Counted from the stretch's first letter, positions 43,501-54,878 are shown. The stretch is 64,000 bases of DNA from Ligustrum vulgare (GCA_963555705.1 OY743190.1:34206929-34270928); one strand, 5' to 3'. The notes: a model not told the origin generated them from the sequence alone. Program-made: numbers and translations.

Positions 43501-45260
43501 AAGTTGGTATAATCAAAACGATATAATAAGATCGAATAATTATACCACTTTCTATGGAAATTCGAAATTAATAGAATACAAACATTTACTTTTAGCAGAA
43601 AAAGAAACTCTTGAACAAGTAAAATAATAAATTAAATATTTATCACAAAATAAAGTTGTTATTCTTCAAGAATAACAACAAAATACTTTTTCAGAATATC
43701 AAATTAATAACATATCTCATAATATTGGGCTATTCGGGAGCAAATTATATTCCATTACTATATTTCATATGAGATAAAATTATGATTCTTCGGGAATCAT
43801 CACAACAATATATTATACTACATCATAATAATCTTCTAAATTATTAATAAATTCGAATTTCTTTGAAAAAAAGAATGCAATATTTATCACATGAATAATA
43901 AAATAATATTCTTCTAGAATATTGAAATGTAGTAATAACACAATATTCTTCTGAAATATTGATTTGAATATCATTCAATTATAACAATAATTAATATCTA
44001 TTGTGCTATTTAGGAGTAAAATAACGAATTATTCTTCTGGAATAATTATATTGCTAAAATTGCAATTCTTCAAGAATAATAAGTCAATATTCTTCTGAAA
44101 TATTGATATTAATGATTCATTCTATATTTCAAGCTAACAATATTTGTACTCTACACGAGTGACGTTAAAATATTCTTCTGGAATATTTACCTAACGTGGG
44201 TTGTGTTTATTCGAGAATACCAATATCATATTCGTTTAAAAACATGTTTTAAATTATGCTTCTTCAAGAGCATTGGATCAATATTCTTCTGGAATATTGA
44301 AATTGTAATATACTGCTCATGACAAGTAAGTAATATTCTTCTAGAATACTACTATTGTTGTCCTACTTCGTGAGCAACAACATGATACATTATTAAATAA
44401 GAATTTATGAATGAACATCTACAAATATTTAATCATCTTAAAGAATATTAATTACCATATAAACATAATATGGATTTATATATAAAATTGAATTACCAAA
44501 CATACATCAGGAAAAAAAAATTCCATATATAGAAGTTAACAAAATTGACTAAATCTTTTATTGGCTAAATCTTTTACCAATATGCAAAAGATACTAAACA
44601 TGCATGTGAATTTCATGTATAAAAATTAGATATATAACTAATATATGGTACAATCAAATCTAATAATGTATTTGAGAATTCAAAATAACATAGTGATTGC
44701 CATGCCTCAATTGAAAGAGCAAAAAATAATAACAATAATAATTTGTTGGAACAAGGTATACTTACACGAATTTATTTTGATTCTTCCAAAAGAAATAATA
44801 AATCAATATTCTTTTAAAATATTGAAAATTATAATTCATGCTCTTTAGGAGCAAATAACATCCTTCTAGGATATTAATTTTAATGTCGTACTACTTCATG
44901 AGTAACAACAAATTATTTATAATAGGCAATTTTACGATTAATATTCTTCTGGAATATTAATTATTTATTACGTTACTTCAAGAGCAACAACGAATTATTC
45001 TTCTGAAATAATTATAGATCTAAAATTGCTATTATTCAAGAATAAAATGTCAATATTCTTCTAGAATATTGAAAATTACAATGTATGCTCTTCAGGAGCA
45101 ACAACAAATATTTGTAATAGACAAACACAGACCTGTGATTAATATTCTTCTGGAATATTAATATAATGTTGTACTACTTCAGGAGCAACAACGAATGAAC
45201 TAATAACATCAATAAATTTGTAATGGACAAATCTATAATTAATATTTTTTTGAAATATTA
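40366..45260 (-). repeat. Array of short inverted repeats with a shared loop
   Basis: At least 25 stem-loops with arms of 4-12 bp and a loop of TTCTG, TTCAG, TTCGG or a one-base variant on the plus strand. Examples: TTATTCAC/GTGAATAA (40842-40862), AATCC/GGATT (41117-41131), TATGC/GCATA (41138-41152), GGAC/GTCC (41591-41603), CAAAAC/GTTTTG (41604-41620), GAAGAATC/GATTCTTC (42872-42891), TTGAAC/GTTCAA (42969-42985), CAATATTC/GAATATTG (43172-43192, 44279-44299), ATGATTC/GAATCAT (43792-43810), AATTATTC/GAATAATT (44027-44047), TAATATTC/GAATATTA (45140-45160), GCTC/GAGC (45087-45099). From about 43.1 kb on, the AATATTC type alternates with a GCTC-type word. Confidence 0.85.
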
Positions 45261-45552
45261 ATATATACTGTTGTACCACTTCAGGAGTAACAACATAATG
45301 AATTATCAATATAAAAATCAAAATCTGTCGAATTGGTTGGAGAAAATCAGATTCAGATTTATGAGCCGCAATTGCTAATGAACAACATCGTAATGAATAG
45401 ATGTGAATTGCAATTGAATAGTAATAAAAAAAATTCATATGTCAACAAATTAATTTCGGTGCATATGATTTTACCTTCTAATTAATATTTTGATATATGG
45501 GATTTTGAGGAATTTTTATAACTCAATTTGATAGAGACTCGTGTTGATAACG

Positions 45553-45714
45553 TGTTATAAACTAGAGAGGAAAAGAGACACCAATAAACTTGTGTACTTT
45601 ATTATAAATCAGAGCCCCATATATATAGGAGAAGAAATGGATATATAAAGTAATTATAACTAGGGTTACGGGGATACAATTGTCATTCACTAATACAAGA
45701 TAATATTTACAACA
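45553..45714 (-). repeat. LE2 5' LTR
   Basis: 162 bp, adjoining the primer-site-like sequence on its inner side. Its outer edge runs into a (CA)n tract. Confidence 0.88.
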
Positions 45715-46506
45715 CACACACACACACATATATAAAGATAAAGATAAAGATATATGAGATTGACTTGTCTAATATGCAATAACACATTTATACATGCATT
45801 TGCATTGATGGTAATATATGAGTTTGACTTGTTTATGTTCGATAATACATGTACATCATATTTTGCTCACTAAGCATGCCACGCTTACCTCACGACTTCT
45901 AGCATTTCAGGCAGGTTATGATGCTGATTCATGTAATGCTTGCCTCACTTTTGGGTCTATATTTTTAAATTTAAAGCTAGGGTCTTAGACTGCTAATTGA
46001 TTATCATTTTACCAAACATTAAAGACTAATGTGGTTTTTTTATTGCTTTATAATTTTCATTAAAAAGGGTTTTGGTGGAAAGTTAGTATGCAAGATCGTG
46101 AAAGAGATTGTTGATGATGAATAGTGACGGATGAATACAGGATGATGGTGATTTTAATTTGGTATTTAGTAGAGTTTAAGTGACAAATTCAAGAAATTAC
46201 ATATACGACAACCAGATCGACACCGTGGGAGTTATAATTTCATATATTAACTTAAAATAAGATTAATACAATTTGTAATTTATAACCACTGTGACTTGTT
46301 AATTGTAGAGTTTCTTAAATGGACAATTCTATTTGTACACACAAATTTTTACACATTAGCTTACACACCACTTACATGTAGTGAGACCTACAAAATAGTA
46401 ACCCAAAGAGTACATGTAACATGTAGCATTGTCCTTAAATTTAACGGTAAAAAAATTACATAAGTTGCCATATTTTGCTTTAAACGCCGGTCAATTTTCT
46501 ATTATC

Positions 46507-46703
46507 CTCTGTTTGGTAAAATTTTATTTATAAATGACGACGTGACAATATTTCCTTGATCCATTTTTTAAAAAACTAAAAAATAGTGAACGAAAATTTT
46601 TGATTAGTCAAAATTTTTGATTTTTCAAAAAAGTAAACCAAAGAGACGTTGCCACATGGCAATTTATAAACAAAATATATAACAAACCTTTACCAAACAA
46701 AGG
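46507..46703. mobile_element. MITE with CTxTGTTTGGTAAA termini
   Basis: Ends read CTCTGTTTGGTAAA and, in reverse complement, CCTTTGTTTGGTAAA, with further inverted homology (TTTATAAAT). Absent from the paralogous position in copy B (about 61,995-62,025), which supports insertion. Confidence 0.7.
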
Positions 46704-46710
46704 CAAAATA

Positions 46711-46857
46711 TATAGCTCTTGTTTGTGATTAAAATATGAATTTTACTCTGAGTCAAAGTCAATTATTTATTTTGTGGGTCTAAAAACTATTCCATCATTT
46801 TCATCAATTTTATCAAATTCTACTAAAAAATTGATTTTAATCTGCAACAAACACGAG
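46711..46857. mobile_element. Small MITE, 'CTTGTTTG' family, copy 1
   Basis: About 150 bp with imperfect termini CTCTTGTTTG...CAAACACGAG. Related copies at 49189-49358 and 62026-62176 share the TTTTATCAA(A)TTCTACTAAAAA block. Confidence 0.6.
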
Positions 46858-47525
46858 CATAATGAAAATTAATAGTTTTGTAATTTACCCCCATTTTTTT
46901 TCCCTATTTCTGAAATATAAAATGGATTTGGGCCATCAAGTTTGGATTTAAGTATTTTTCATTGAGAAAAATACACAAACAAAGTGTTTATAATACACAA
47001 TTTCATATCTAACTAAATACGTTTAAAATTGCACAAATAAGGTTGTAAATAATATAGTTAATATATTACAAAAATTCACCCCACCCCCACCCCATCCTTT
47101 CAAATCTTTCACACCAGACATAATAGATTGGTGTGAAGCGTTGTTGTCGTCACCACCACCACCTCCACCGCCACCATCTCCGACGCATTACCATGGTGCC
47201 CCCTGAATATCACCCCCACCTCTGCTATCCACTCCTTCGCACAAAAATCCACAAACTCAACCAATTAAAATATAAAAAATGTTGTTTTCAAAATTGAGAA
47301 TATGAAGAAGGTCTGAACTATCAAGTATGACTAATTCTTTTAGACCTGTGACCAACTGAAGTCTGAAATTGATATGTGACTTGTGAAACGTTGCTGTGAC
47401 AAGCAACATATAAACTATGACATGTGACCTTAAACTGCAACATGTAACCTATGAACTTGAATTTGTAAGTTAATATCAATGCAAAAAGGAAGTAACATGT
47501 GAGCAAATGAACTATGAAGTATGTT

Positions 47526-48005
47526 TGACATGTAAAGTGTGATACGTGACCTAAAGAAGTCATTTGTGACCTTCACAATTTTAAAGTGTGACCTGACTTA
47601 ATCCATTTAATACTTATGACCTGAATATTTGATATGTGACCTGTGACCTAATGCATCAAATGTGACTTGTGAATTAAAAATTTGGAGTGTGACTTGTGAC
47701 TTGAATATTTGAAGTGACTTGTGACCTAATGCATCAAATGTAACCTATAACCTAATATAACAAATGTGATCTAAAATAAGTCCGTTTGACGTATAAAGTG
47801 TGACAAATGACCTGAAGAAGTCACTTGTGACCTTCAAAATTTTTAAGTGTGGCCTGACTTGATGTATTTAATACCTATGACCTGAATATTTGATATGTGA
47901 CCGGTGACCTAATACATCAAATGTGACTTGTAACTTGAATACTTGAAGTGTGACTTGTGATATAATGCATCAAAAATGACCCGTGACCTAATATAACAAA
48001 TGTGA
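47526..48005 (+). repeat. 261-bp tandem repeat built from a TGACCTGTGAC-like word
   Basis: Two higher-order units starting at 47526 and 47787 share GTGACCTTCA(C/A)AATTTT, CTATGACCTGAATATTTGATATGTGACC and CATCAAATGTGACTTG. Within each, an approximately 25-bp word (TGACCTGTGACCTAATGCATCAAA) recurs. Confidence 0.8.
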
Positions 48006-49125
48006 CCTGAACACCACGACACCTGCAACACCGCACCAACACCATCAATCACTACTTGTAATGTGCCACTACCACCAACCAAACATATGTAGCGCCCAAC
48101 GTCGTGCCACCACTATCGCATCACTTGCACGAAACACCACCAACACCGTTGACACTAACACAAAGCCCAACCACCACTAATAACACCCGTACCATCACAT
48201 ATCCACTACCATCACCACTACTAATACATCCCAACTGTGTCGCTGCCACCATTACACTGTCACAACCATCCCAACACACATTCATCGGCACTAACACGAT
48301 TTGTTATTGAATATCGTGGCAGCAACGAGGTATCGTCGCTGCTCATAGAGATGCGTAGACTATGTAGTGATCTGCCGCCATGAAGATCCATCACCGAAGT
48401 GGAATAAAGTAATGGTAAAGAGGGCGCACTTGAGCTGCTCTCTTACTGTCTAAAAAGCCACCGTCGGTTCGAACTATTGCCAAATACTCCCACTCGACTG
48501 TCTCTAACGGTGGAAACACCGCCGCTTTGATCTGATTTATCGGAGGCTATGGTAAGAGATTTGTACCAAATTACCAAAAAAATAAACTCAAAATCCTAAA
48601 ACCACCATGGCTGGAGCTCTAAACCACCGAAGGAAGGAGTTTCACTGGGAGTCTATGCTGTCATTATTACCGAAGGATAGGTAGGGGGGCCAACTGCTTC
48701 TTCACTCGTGAGAAGAAAATGAATTGGTTCGATGGGGGAGTTGAGAGACGATTTTAGAGAAATGAATTTGGTCGTTAGCTGGGTTGGTGAGTGGGGTGGA
48801 TAGGTAGGGTGTGTTTATTAGATTATAATATTATTAATTAAAATGAATTAGCACCTGATTTATATATTAAAAACATAGAAACTTATTTTTTGAATTGTTA
48901 ATTTTAAAAATATGGTAGGCTGTAATGACCACATTTTCATTTTTCTGGTCATAGAAAGACAAAAAATTATCTTAGAATATCTTCATAGATTATTAATGAG
49001 TGCATGTAAATATTCCCTCATGGCACACTCAAAATATGGGACCAAAAATTGCAGAGGAGCATATAAAAAATCACAAATAGACAAAATTTTATTAAATTAA
49101 ATATGAATTAAAATTGCTACCAGAC

Positions 49126-49200
49126 AAGGGCTTATTATTTTATTAAAAAAATATATTCCGATAAATAATACCACTTGTAAAAATAAGCCCTTGTTTGATC
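49126..49200. repeat. Small inverted repeat (CAAGGGCTTATT arms)
   Basis: CAAGGGCTTATTATTTTAT is followed about 40 bp later by AAATAAGCCCTTG, making a small hairpin or MITE adjacent to MITE copy 2. Confidence 0.7.
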
Positions 49201-49358
49201 CAACTAAAAATTTAGATTTTAATTTAAGTCAAAGTCAATATTTAATCTTAACTACACATTTTATGGGATCACAAATTTTCAGCCACACAACTTATCAATT
49301 TTTATTAAAATCTACTAAAAATCTGATTTTTATTAAAATTTAAACTATGTCAAACAAG
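49189..49358. mobile_element. Small MITE, 'CTTGTTTG' family, copy 2
   Basis: Termini CCTTGTTTGA and TCAAACAAGG are exact inverted repeats; AT-rich non-coding interior related to copies 1 and 3. Confidence 0.7.
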
Positions 49359-49372
49359 GAATATTTTCTATC

Positions 49373-49590
49373 GGGTAAATAGCACAAAATGTCCCTAACG
49401 TTTGCACTTCTTGTGAAAATCGTCTCCAACGTTTAAGTTTTGGCATTTACACCCTCAAAATTATATTTCTTTGTGAAAATAGTCATTCCATTAAGCACCG
49501 TTAAATTCAACCATTAGAAAAGATGGGTAAATTTGCGCATTTTGTCCCCAACGTTTAGAAGCTTTGTGGAATATGTTATGACCACGCCTA
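49373..49590 (+). repeat. MULE left terminal inverted repeat
   Basis: Starts GGGTAAATAGCACAAAATG. Shared internal words with the right end include TTTACA(C/T)CCTCAAAAT and the TTAAATTCAACCATT block. Confidence 0.75.
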
Positions 49591-50373
49591 AGTAAACTTA
49601 ACACATCATAAATGGGAACCCACATGGAGCCCATTGGTTGCCATCTATGCTTAGTACTCCGCAAGTTACTGCACTGTCGAGGTGAAATATTGTCTGAACT
49701 CCATGTAGCCGAACTGCTTATTCCGAACTGATGTTGTCCGAAGTATATGCTCCAGGCTAATGATAAGACTGGTTAGTGTGTCGGAGAGATGTAATCTTCC
49801 TGCAAGTCGCGACTTGATGCAACAACTCCTTGATTATTGTCCAATTTTACTTATTTTAGATATGTGAATACCAAAAAAAAAAAAAAAATACAATTTTGGG
49901 ATATTAATTGAGTTATTTAGAGTAAAACTTATAAAAGAATCAATTTTAATTCTTGAACTCTAAATTGATTTTATTTGCTATTAATTTCATTTATTTAATT
50001 GTAGAGATACATTGGACAATTTCTTACATTGAATTCAAATTTCGACCCATAATTTTTGGCCCAATCCACAACTCCCAGCAGCCCAGCCCAGTTTCACGAA
50101 ACCAACCTACAGCTACAAACACACCCAACTTCCGTCAACATCCTCAACTCTCAGCCTCTCATATTTTTCAGCCACACCCAAACAGACAACAGGAGCTGTC
50201 CCTTTTTCTCTCTAACGAACTTGGTAGCTTCTCTTTCAGAACTCAACCTACAGCCGAAACTTCACCTCCAACCTCTCACCTTCAACCTCATCCGCTAACT
50301 CTTCCTCCACTCTCTGCCGCCAACACCAACAGCTCCTCTCCCTCACCATCAGTGGGCACAAAAACCTCACAGA

Positions 50374-51843
50374 CAGGGGCGGAACTAGAATATACAAACG
50401 TAGTAGGCTAGAGAAAAAAATGGGGGGTGAAGGGGGGTGACCCCCCTCCCGGGGGTTTGCCCCCGAATTTTTTTTTTGAAGCAAAAAATTAGAATAATTT
50501 AGACTTCGAATTCGCAAATATAACAAAATAAATTTGCTTAAATGTCAACATGTAAGAGCTAAAAAAAGCACCACAAACGTGCAAATACAAAATATCTTGA
50601 GATGTTACTAGTGACTCATTCTCCTACTCCCCACACGATAAAATTTATCAACAGTGACATCCGTATCAATTCCAAGGGCAATTTCCCTCTCAATATAGAT
50701 GACCATGGAATTTGAAAGAAATTCATTCTCCATTTTATTGCAAAACGAGGTCTTGATAAGTTTCATTGCTGAAAAAGCTCTTTCTGTTGTTGCAGTAGAA
50801 ACTGGAAGAGTCAACACCAAACGAATCAATCTATCAATCAAAAAATAATGACGAGACTTCTTCGTTTCAACCAACATCTGACATAACTTAGGCATTGATC
50901 TTTTGTTTGAAATAGGAGTTTCTTGTGGAATATTTGGAGTGTTTGATGATCCAACATCATCTTTCTTATTAAAGTAATGAAAGATATTTCTTCTTAGCAT
51001 TCTAATTAATCTGCAAGAATATGTATTTTCTAAATTCAATCCAAAAATTCTCATCACAATAGTATACTCAAGTGATAAAATAAATAAATCAATAAAGTAA
51101 CTATAAAATATCACAATTCACCAAAACAAATAAAAAAACTAAGTAAGCCCTTTATTAACAAAAAATTAACTACTAGTATATCAATCTACCACAAGAAGAT
51201 AAATCCTTTCTATTATAAATAAATTAATTATTACAAAAATTCCTAATTCTAAATAAGCCCTAAATAACTAAAGTGAATTAATCAATAAATTCAACACTTA
51301 AAACAATTAATAACCAATAATTAAATTAACACATGTTACACAATGATATTGATAAATTAGATTTCTAATTAAGTTAAATTATTTAACATATTCAAGACAA
51401 CTAAGTCAGATTGTTGACTTACCAGCGTCCAGCAGTGACCGCCGTTGGTTGGGGGAACTTGGGCGACGCCGACGAGTAAGACCGAAGAGGCGCGAGGCGG
51501 AGGAAGCAGCAGCAGCTCTCTGACTCAACAAGGCAACGACCGGAACAGGCACAACAACAGCAAGGCAGGGCAGAGATCGGAACGACGGAACAGCAACAAC
51601 AACTTAAACTCCTTCCTATTGAAGGACGCTGGACGCGTACGCAGTGACCAGATCGGGGGTGTTTGTTGTTGTGAAATTGTGATATGGATTGGGTTGTGAA
51701 TTTGTAGTAGTGGGCTCAAATTGGATGAGAAATCTAGTGGGCTAAGCAAGAGAAAGTGATTGGGCACCCAAATGATGTTCAAAATTTTCAGAATTTCTTA
51801 GTGGGCTTCAGCATACTGTAGCCAATGAACAGTTCCGCCCCTG
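50374..51843 (-). mobile_element. hAT element, internally deleted
   Basis: 1470 bp with terminal inverted repeats CAGGGGCGGAAC/GTTCCGCCCCTG and a perfect 8-bp duplication CTCACAGA (50366-50373 and 51844-51851), the hAT signature. It inserted into the Pro/Ser-rich segment of the MULE. Confidence 0.95.
50608..51114 (-). pseudogene. hAT transposase remnant, N-terminus fused to dimerisation domain
   Basis: A 168-codon frame. After a non-conserved stretch, MLRRNIFHYFNKKDDVGSSN looks like the start of TTF-type zinc-finger hAT transposases; within about 40 residues it passes directly to the C-terminal hATC dimerisation region (LTLPVSTATTERAFSAMKLI, then IYIEREIA). The catalytic core (normally several hundred residues) is missing, as in Ds-like internal deletion derivatives. 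It cannot transpose itself. Confidence 0.8.
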
Positions 51844-52090
51844 CTCACAGAGCAATCCTCACAGCGGCTCAACTCCCACACCAGCACTTCAACCTTCTTT
51901 CCCTTCAACCACAACAAGCCGCCAACCTTTCTCACAGCAACCGCTGACTTCATCTTCAACGCAGCCATCACAGTTCCAGCCACCAACTCCTCCATTCTAC
52001 CATCGCAGCCAGCCGCATCATCTCCCCAGCTTCACTTCTTCCTCACGCACAGCAGCCACGGCACACAGCCAAAGCAGCATCCTCCGGTTT

Positions 52091-53210
52091 GGAGTGATTT
52101 GTTCTAGTTTAAAATCCTATTTTGTTTAAACTTTTAGTTGTTTCAATTATTAATTTATTTACATAATTTTAGATTGTTGATGATTAGTTGAATTGAAATA
52201 TATTTTTGGTTATAGAATTTTTAGTTTCAAACTTTGAATTTAAATTTCTGGTAATGATACTTTTTTGGTTGAATCTTATTTCGTTTAATTTAATTATGTC
52301 CGGCTAAGTTATATTTGAGAGAAGTTATTCTTAGCTTCAATGAGTGTATTTTAATTTCTTATGGATGAATTCTTGTTATTGATAAGAGTTTATAAATTGT
52401 TTTAAGTTTTCAAATTATTTTACTTGGATGAATGTTGTTGATGTGGTATGTATTAAATATGCACACAACATGCTCGACTAAATGCCATAAAATAAATTGA
52501 CTAATTTTCTTACTAATATATTTAAATCTTATCGATCTCAAGAAATTCATACTAAATTTATTTGTAAAGTCCAATTGATAGCGGAAGAATAACTCCACTC
52601 AAATTTCCCTTTCATTACATTTAATTATATCATCTTTAAATTCACTTAAGCACAATTGAAATCATAATTTAAGACTTGAATTTAGAAAATATTATTATAC
52701 CGATAAAATCCTTAGGAAGAATGACCCTGAATTATTGCTAGGCTATAACTTGATCCCTTTATACTTGGAGGGTAGGTTTTCCATCGAATCACTCATATGA
52801 TGACCGTCTCTCCCTTAGGATAGATATTAATGATTATAACTAAACAAATGATTTACCTCTCCAATGGTTGGGAACTTGACACGTGTAAAGCATAAATAGA
52901 CTGCATTTATCTCCAAAAAAAGTTAGAAACTCAATACTCAAACTCTATAGATAAATATCATCCTCTTCTCTCTTTTATATACTTATATTTCCCGCACCCA
53001 AATTATATTTACTAACTTGAACGTCGGAGTGCAAACGGAAGTCACCCCATCCCCGTTGCATACTAACCGTTTGTCTAAGTGCGTAGGAAGTCCACGTGTT
53101 TAAAAGGGAAGAGCTTAAACGTGTTGATCTAAGGTTCCATCAGATTTTGTGCTTAACAGAATACATCCCCATCCTTTCATTTTTTGTACAAAACATCCAT
53201 ATATCACAAA
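52091..53210. other. MULE interior without genes
   Basis: AT-rich, no coding frame of note. The stretch 52,570-53,150 (e.g. GAATGACCCTGAATTATTGCTAGG, then GTGCAAACGGAAGTCACC) has the look of an old LTR fragment, but no partner copy is in the window. Confidence 0.45.
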
Positions 53211-53214
53211 TTTT

Positions 53215-54035
53215 TTGCTAAATACATTAATTTTCCATATAAAATGACAAATTTATCCCTTATTTTTTAAATAAAAAATGTAAAAATTAATTACACAACA
53301 TCAAATTTTTCAAAAAGTGCAAATAAGTCATAATTGAACAATTACAAAAAAATAAAAATAATAAATAAATAAAAAATAGCAATACGATATTTACATATTT
53401 TAATTTAAGATCATATAAATGTATTAGAAAGATCGTTAATTTAACAAAATCTTTACTTCATTATTCAATATAATTTTGAATTTCAAAAAAACTTTCTAAT
53501 GGACCTTTATTCTTATTGAACTTAATATTGTGATACTTTCCACATATAATTTAAATTTATCATAGAATCCTACCAAATTTTAATTCAATGGCCATTGATC
53601 CAAAATTGAATATTTGATCAATAACAATTTACATGTTAATCATGATTTGGTCTATTCAATCAATAACAGATAAATTCAAATTATATGCGAAAATTATTAT
53701 AATGTTAATTTCAATAGGAAAAATACCTAGTAGAAAATCTTTTGAATTTCAAAGTTACATTAAATAATGAAGTAAATGATTTTATTAAATTAATGGTAAT
53801 GTTAATATTAATATTAATACATTTATATGATCTTAAATTAAAATACGTAAATACCTTATTGCTATATTTATTTATTTACTATTTTGTAATTGTTCAATTA
53901 TGATCCATTTAAACTTTTTGAAAAAATTGATTTTGTGAGTACAATTAATTTTTAACATTTCTTTTTTTTATTTTTTTGGGGGGGGGGGGGGTGGAATTTG
54001 TCATATTATATAAAAAATAATAAAAACAATCTATT
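53215..54035. mobile_element. Fold-back element with about 200-bp arms
   Basis: The sequence at about 53,246-53,425 recurs in reverse complement at 53,812-53,995 (e.g. AGATCATATAAATGTATT versus AATACATTTATATGATCT; ATAATTGAACAATTAC versus GTAATTGTTCAATTAT). The right arm contains a 14-G run at 53978-53991. No coding capacity. Confidence 0.8.
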
Positions 54036-54151
54036 TATCAATTATTGAGTGATTTAGGCAATCTCCAACTAGGAACTCTAAAATGCAATCAACTTTACAT
54101 TAAAATGCAATTTCTCTTACTTTATTCTTATAACTCATCTCCAACCCAAAA

Positions 54152-54878
54152 TGATGAGATTCGAAGCGCGGGAGAAACTCCGAAAAGTTCCGAACTCAGG
54201 TTGTGGTTGGACTGATGAATCATGACCCGATATTCACGATGCGATGACTCGACGATGCGGAATAAAAAACCACGACTTTTGAAACGCCACAAGGATTTGT
54301 CCAATCTCCTTGATAAGTCTATGATTTTCAACGCCACAAATACTCTCACGAATATTTGATAAGTTCTGGATGAACGCCACAAGATAATCAATATTGATAA
54401 GTTTGGGTTTGTAATGTGAATCCACACATTAAACAATTGAAAAACATTCAATCATCAAAGTCTTAATTTACAATGAATCAAAAAGGTGTATAAATAAGCA
54501 AAATAAAACCCTAATCGCTAATTTACTCAAAATAGAATTCTAACTAACCTAGAATACTAAATTAGGAAAATAACCTAAAAACCAAAATGGAAACAAAATA
54601 ATTAAAAATCCTATAATTATGGAAATATAGTAAATTTCTGTCTGCATCATTGATTTACCAATTTGAAGCCCCAAACGATGGAATTTAGCCCTAAAATCAA
54701 TGGGCTCAAGGGCTTTAGCCCATGAGTCTTGCTCAGTGACATGTTTCTACTCGAAAAACATATATTATTCATCCAATTCCGACATGGTTGACTGGACTGC
54801 ACTTTTATTTTGGCTTGAATATTTAACTTTCTGTCAAGCCTGCTATGACTCCGATTGTCAAAGGTCCGGAACACATCA
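54152..54878 (-). repeat. LE3 3' LTR
   Basis: 727 bp, TGATGAGATTCGAAGCG...CGGAACACATCA on the plus strand. It contains the last codons and stop of the LE3 ORF. Confidence 0.92.

Larger units (their letters stand above)
39780..45714 (-). mobile_element. Non-coding LTR element LE2 with micro-hairpin array
   Basis: Terminal direct repeats 39780-39943 (164 bp) and 45553-45714 (162 bp), both TGTTATAAACTAGAG...TTTACAACA. In minus sense the right LTR is followed by CGTTATCAACACGAG, a primer-site-like sequence, and the left LTR is preceded by an AAGGGAGAG polypurine tract, so the element reads on the minus strand. The 5.6-kb interior has no recognisable gag or pol. Its 3' end (in element sense) carries four related modules, and the rest is dominated by short inverted repeats. 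No clean target duplication: the left flank is TATAT and the right flank is a (CA)n tract followed by TATATA. Confidence 0.82.
45935..46960 (+). repeat. Segmental repeat, copy A (copy B at 61520-62300)
   Basis: Shared blocks include ACCAAACATTAAAGA(C/A)TAATGTGG, AATTTGTAATTTATAACCA, ACTTGTTAATTGTAGAGTT and GGATTTGGGCCATCAAGTTTGG in the same order and orientation. Copy A additionally has a MITE at 46507-46703 that copy B lacks. Confidence 0.8.
45715..49363. other. Gene-free interval with MITEs and repeats
   Basis: Includes a (CA)n/(AAAGAT)n tract, a segment (about 45,935-46,960) repeated at 61,520-62,300, a MITE at 46507-46703, three related 'CTTGTTTG' MITE copies in the window (two here), a 261-bp tandem repeat (47526-48005), a CAC-rich stretch near 47,150-47,180 and a proline/threonine/histidine-rich 68-codon frame at 48104-48310 of no recognised family. 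Confidence 0.55.
50056..52090 (+). pseudogene. Pro/Ser/Thr/Gln-rich coding-like segment split by a hAT element
   Basis: An open frame (49953-50411) encodes a low-complexity sequence with repeated HP, TNT, SSPSPS words. Similar composition resumes after the hAT element (51852-52090). It is markedly GC-richer than its surroundings. It may be a captured gene fragment or part of an LTR leader carried by the MULE; I recognise no family. Confidence 0.3.

Noticed and set aside
43100..45260. CRISPR-like look: repeated palindromic words of about 20 bp with variable sequence between them
   Set aside because: The words are not identical, spacing is irregular, no cas genes exist, and the array lies between plant-type LTRs. 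It is part of an LTR element.
45139..45438. 99-codon minus-strand frame with repeated PEVVQxYI-like words
   Set aside because: The repetition follows from the inverted-repeat array read in one frame. There is no start context or domain, so I treat it as non-coding.
48104..48310. 68-codon Pro/Thr/His-rich frame
   Set aside because: Low-complexity CAC/CCA sequence with no homology signature; open only because of composition.
54128..54451. 107-codon frame in the LE3 LTR and its duplicate at 56423-56761
   Set aside because: Present in both LTRs only because the LTRs are copies; extends across the LTR edge, shows no domain, and lies in the non-coding LTR.
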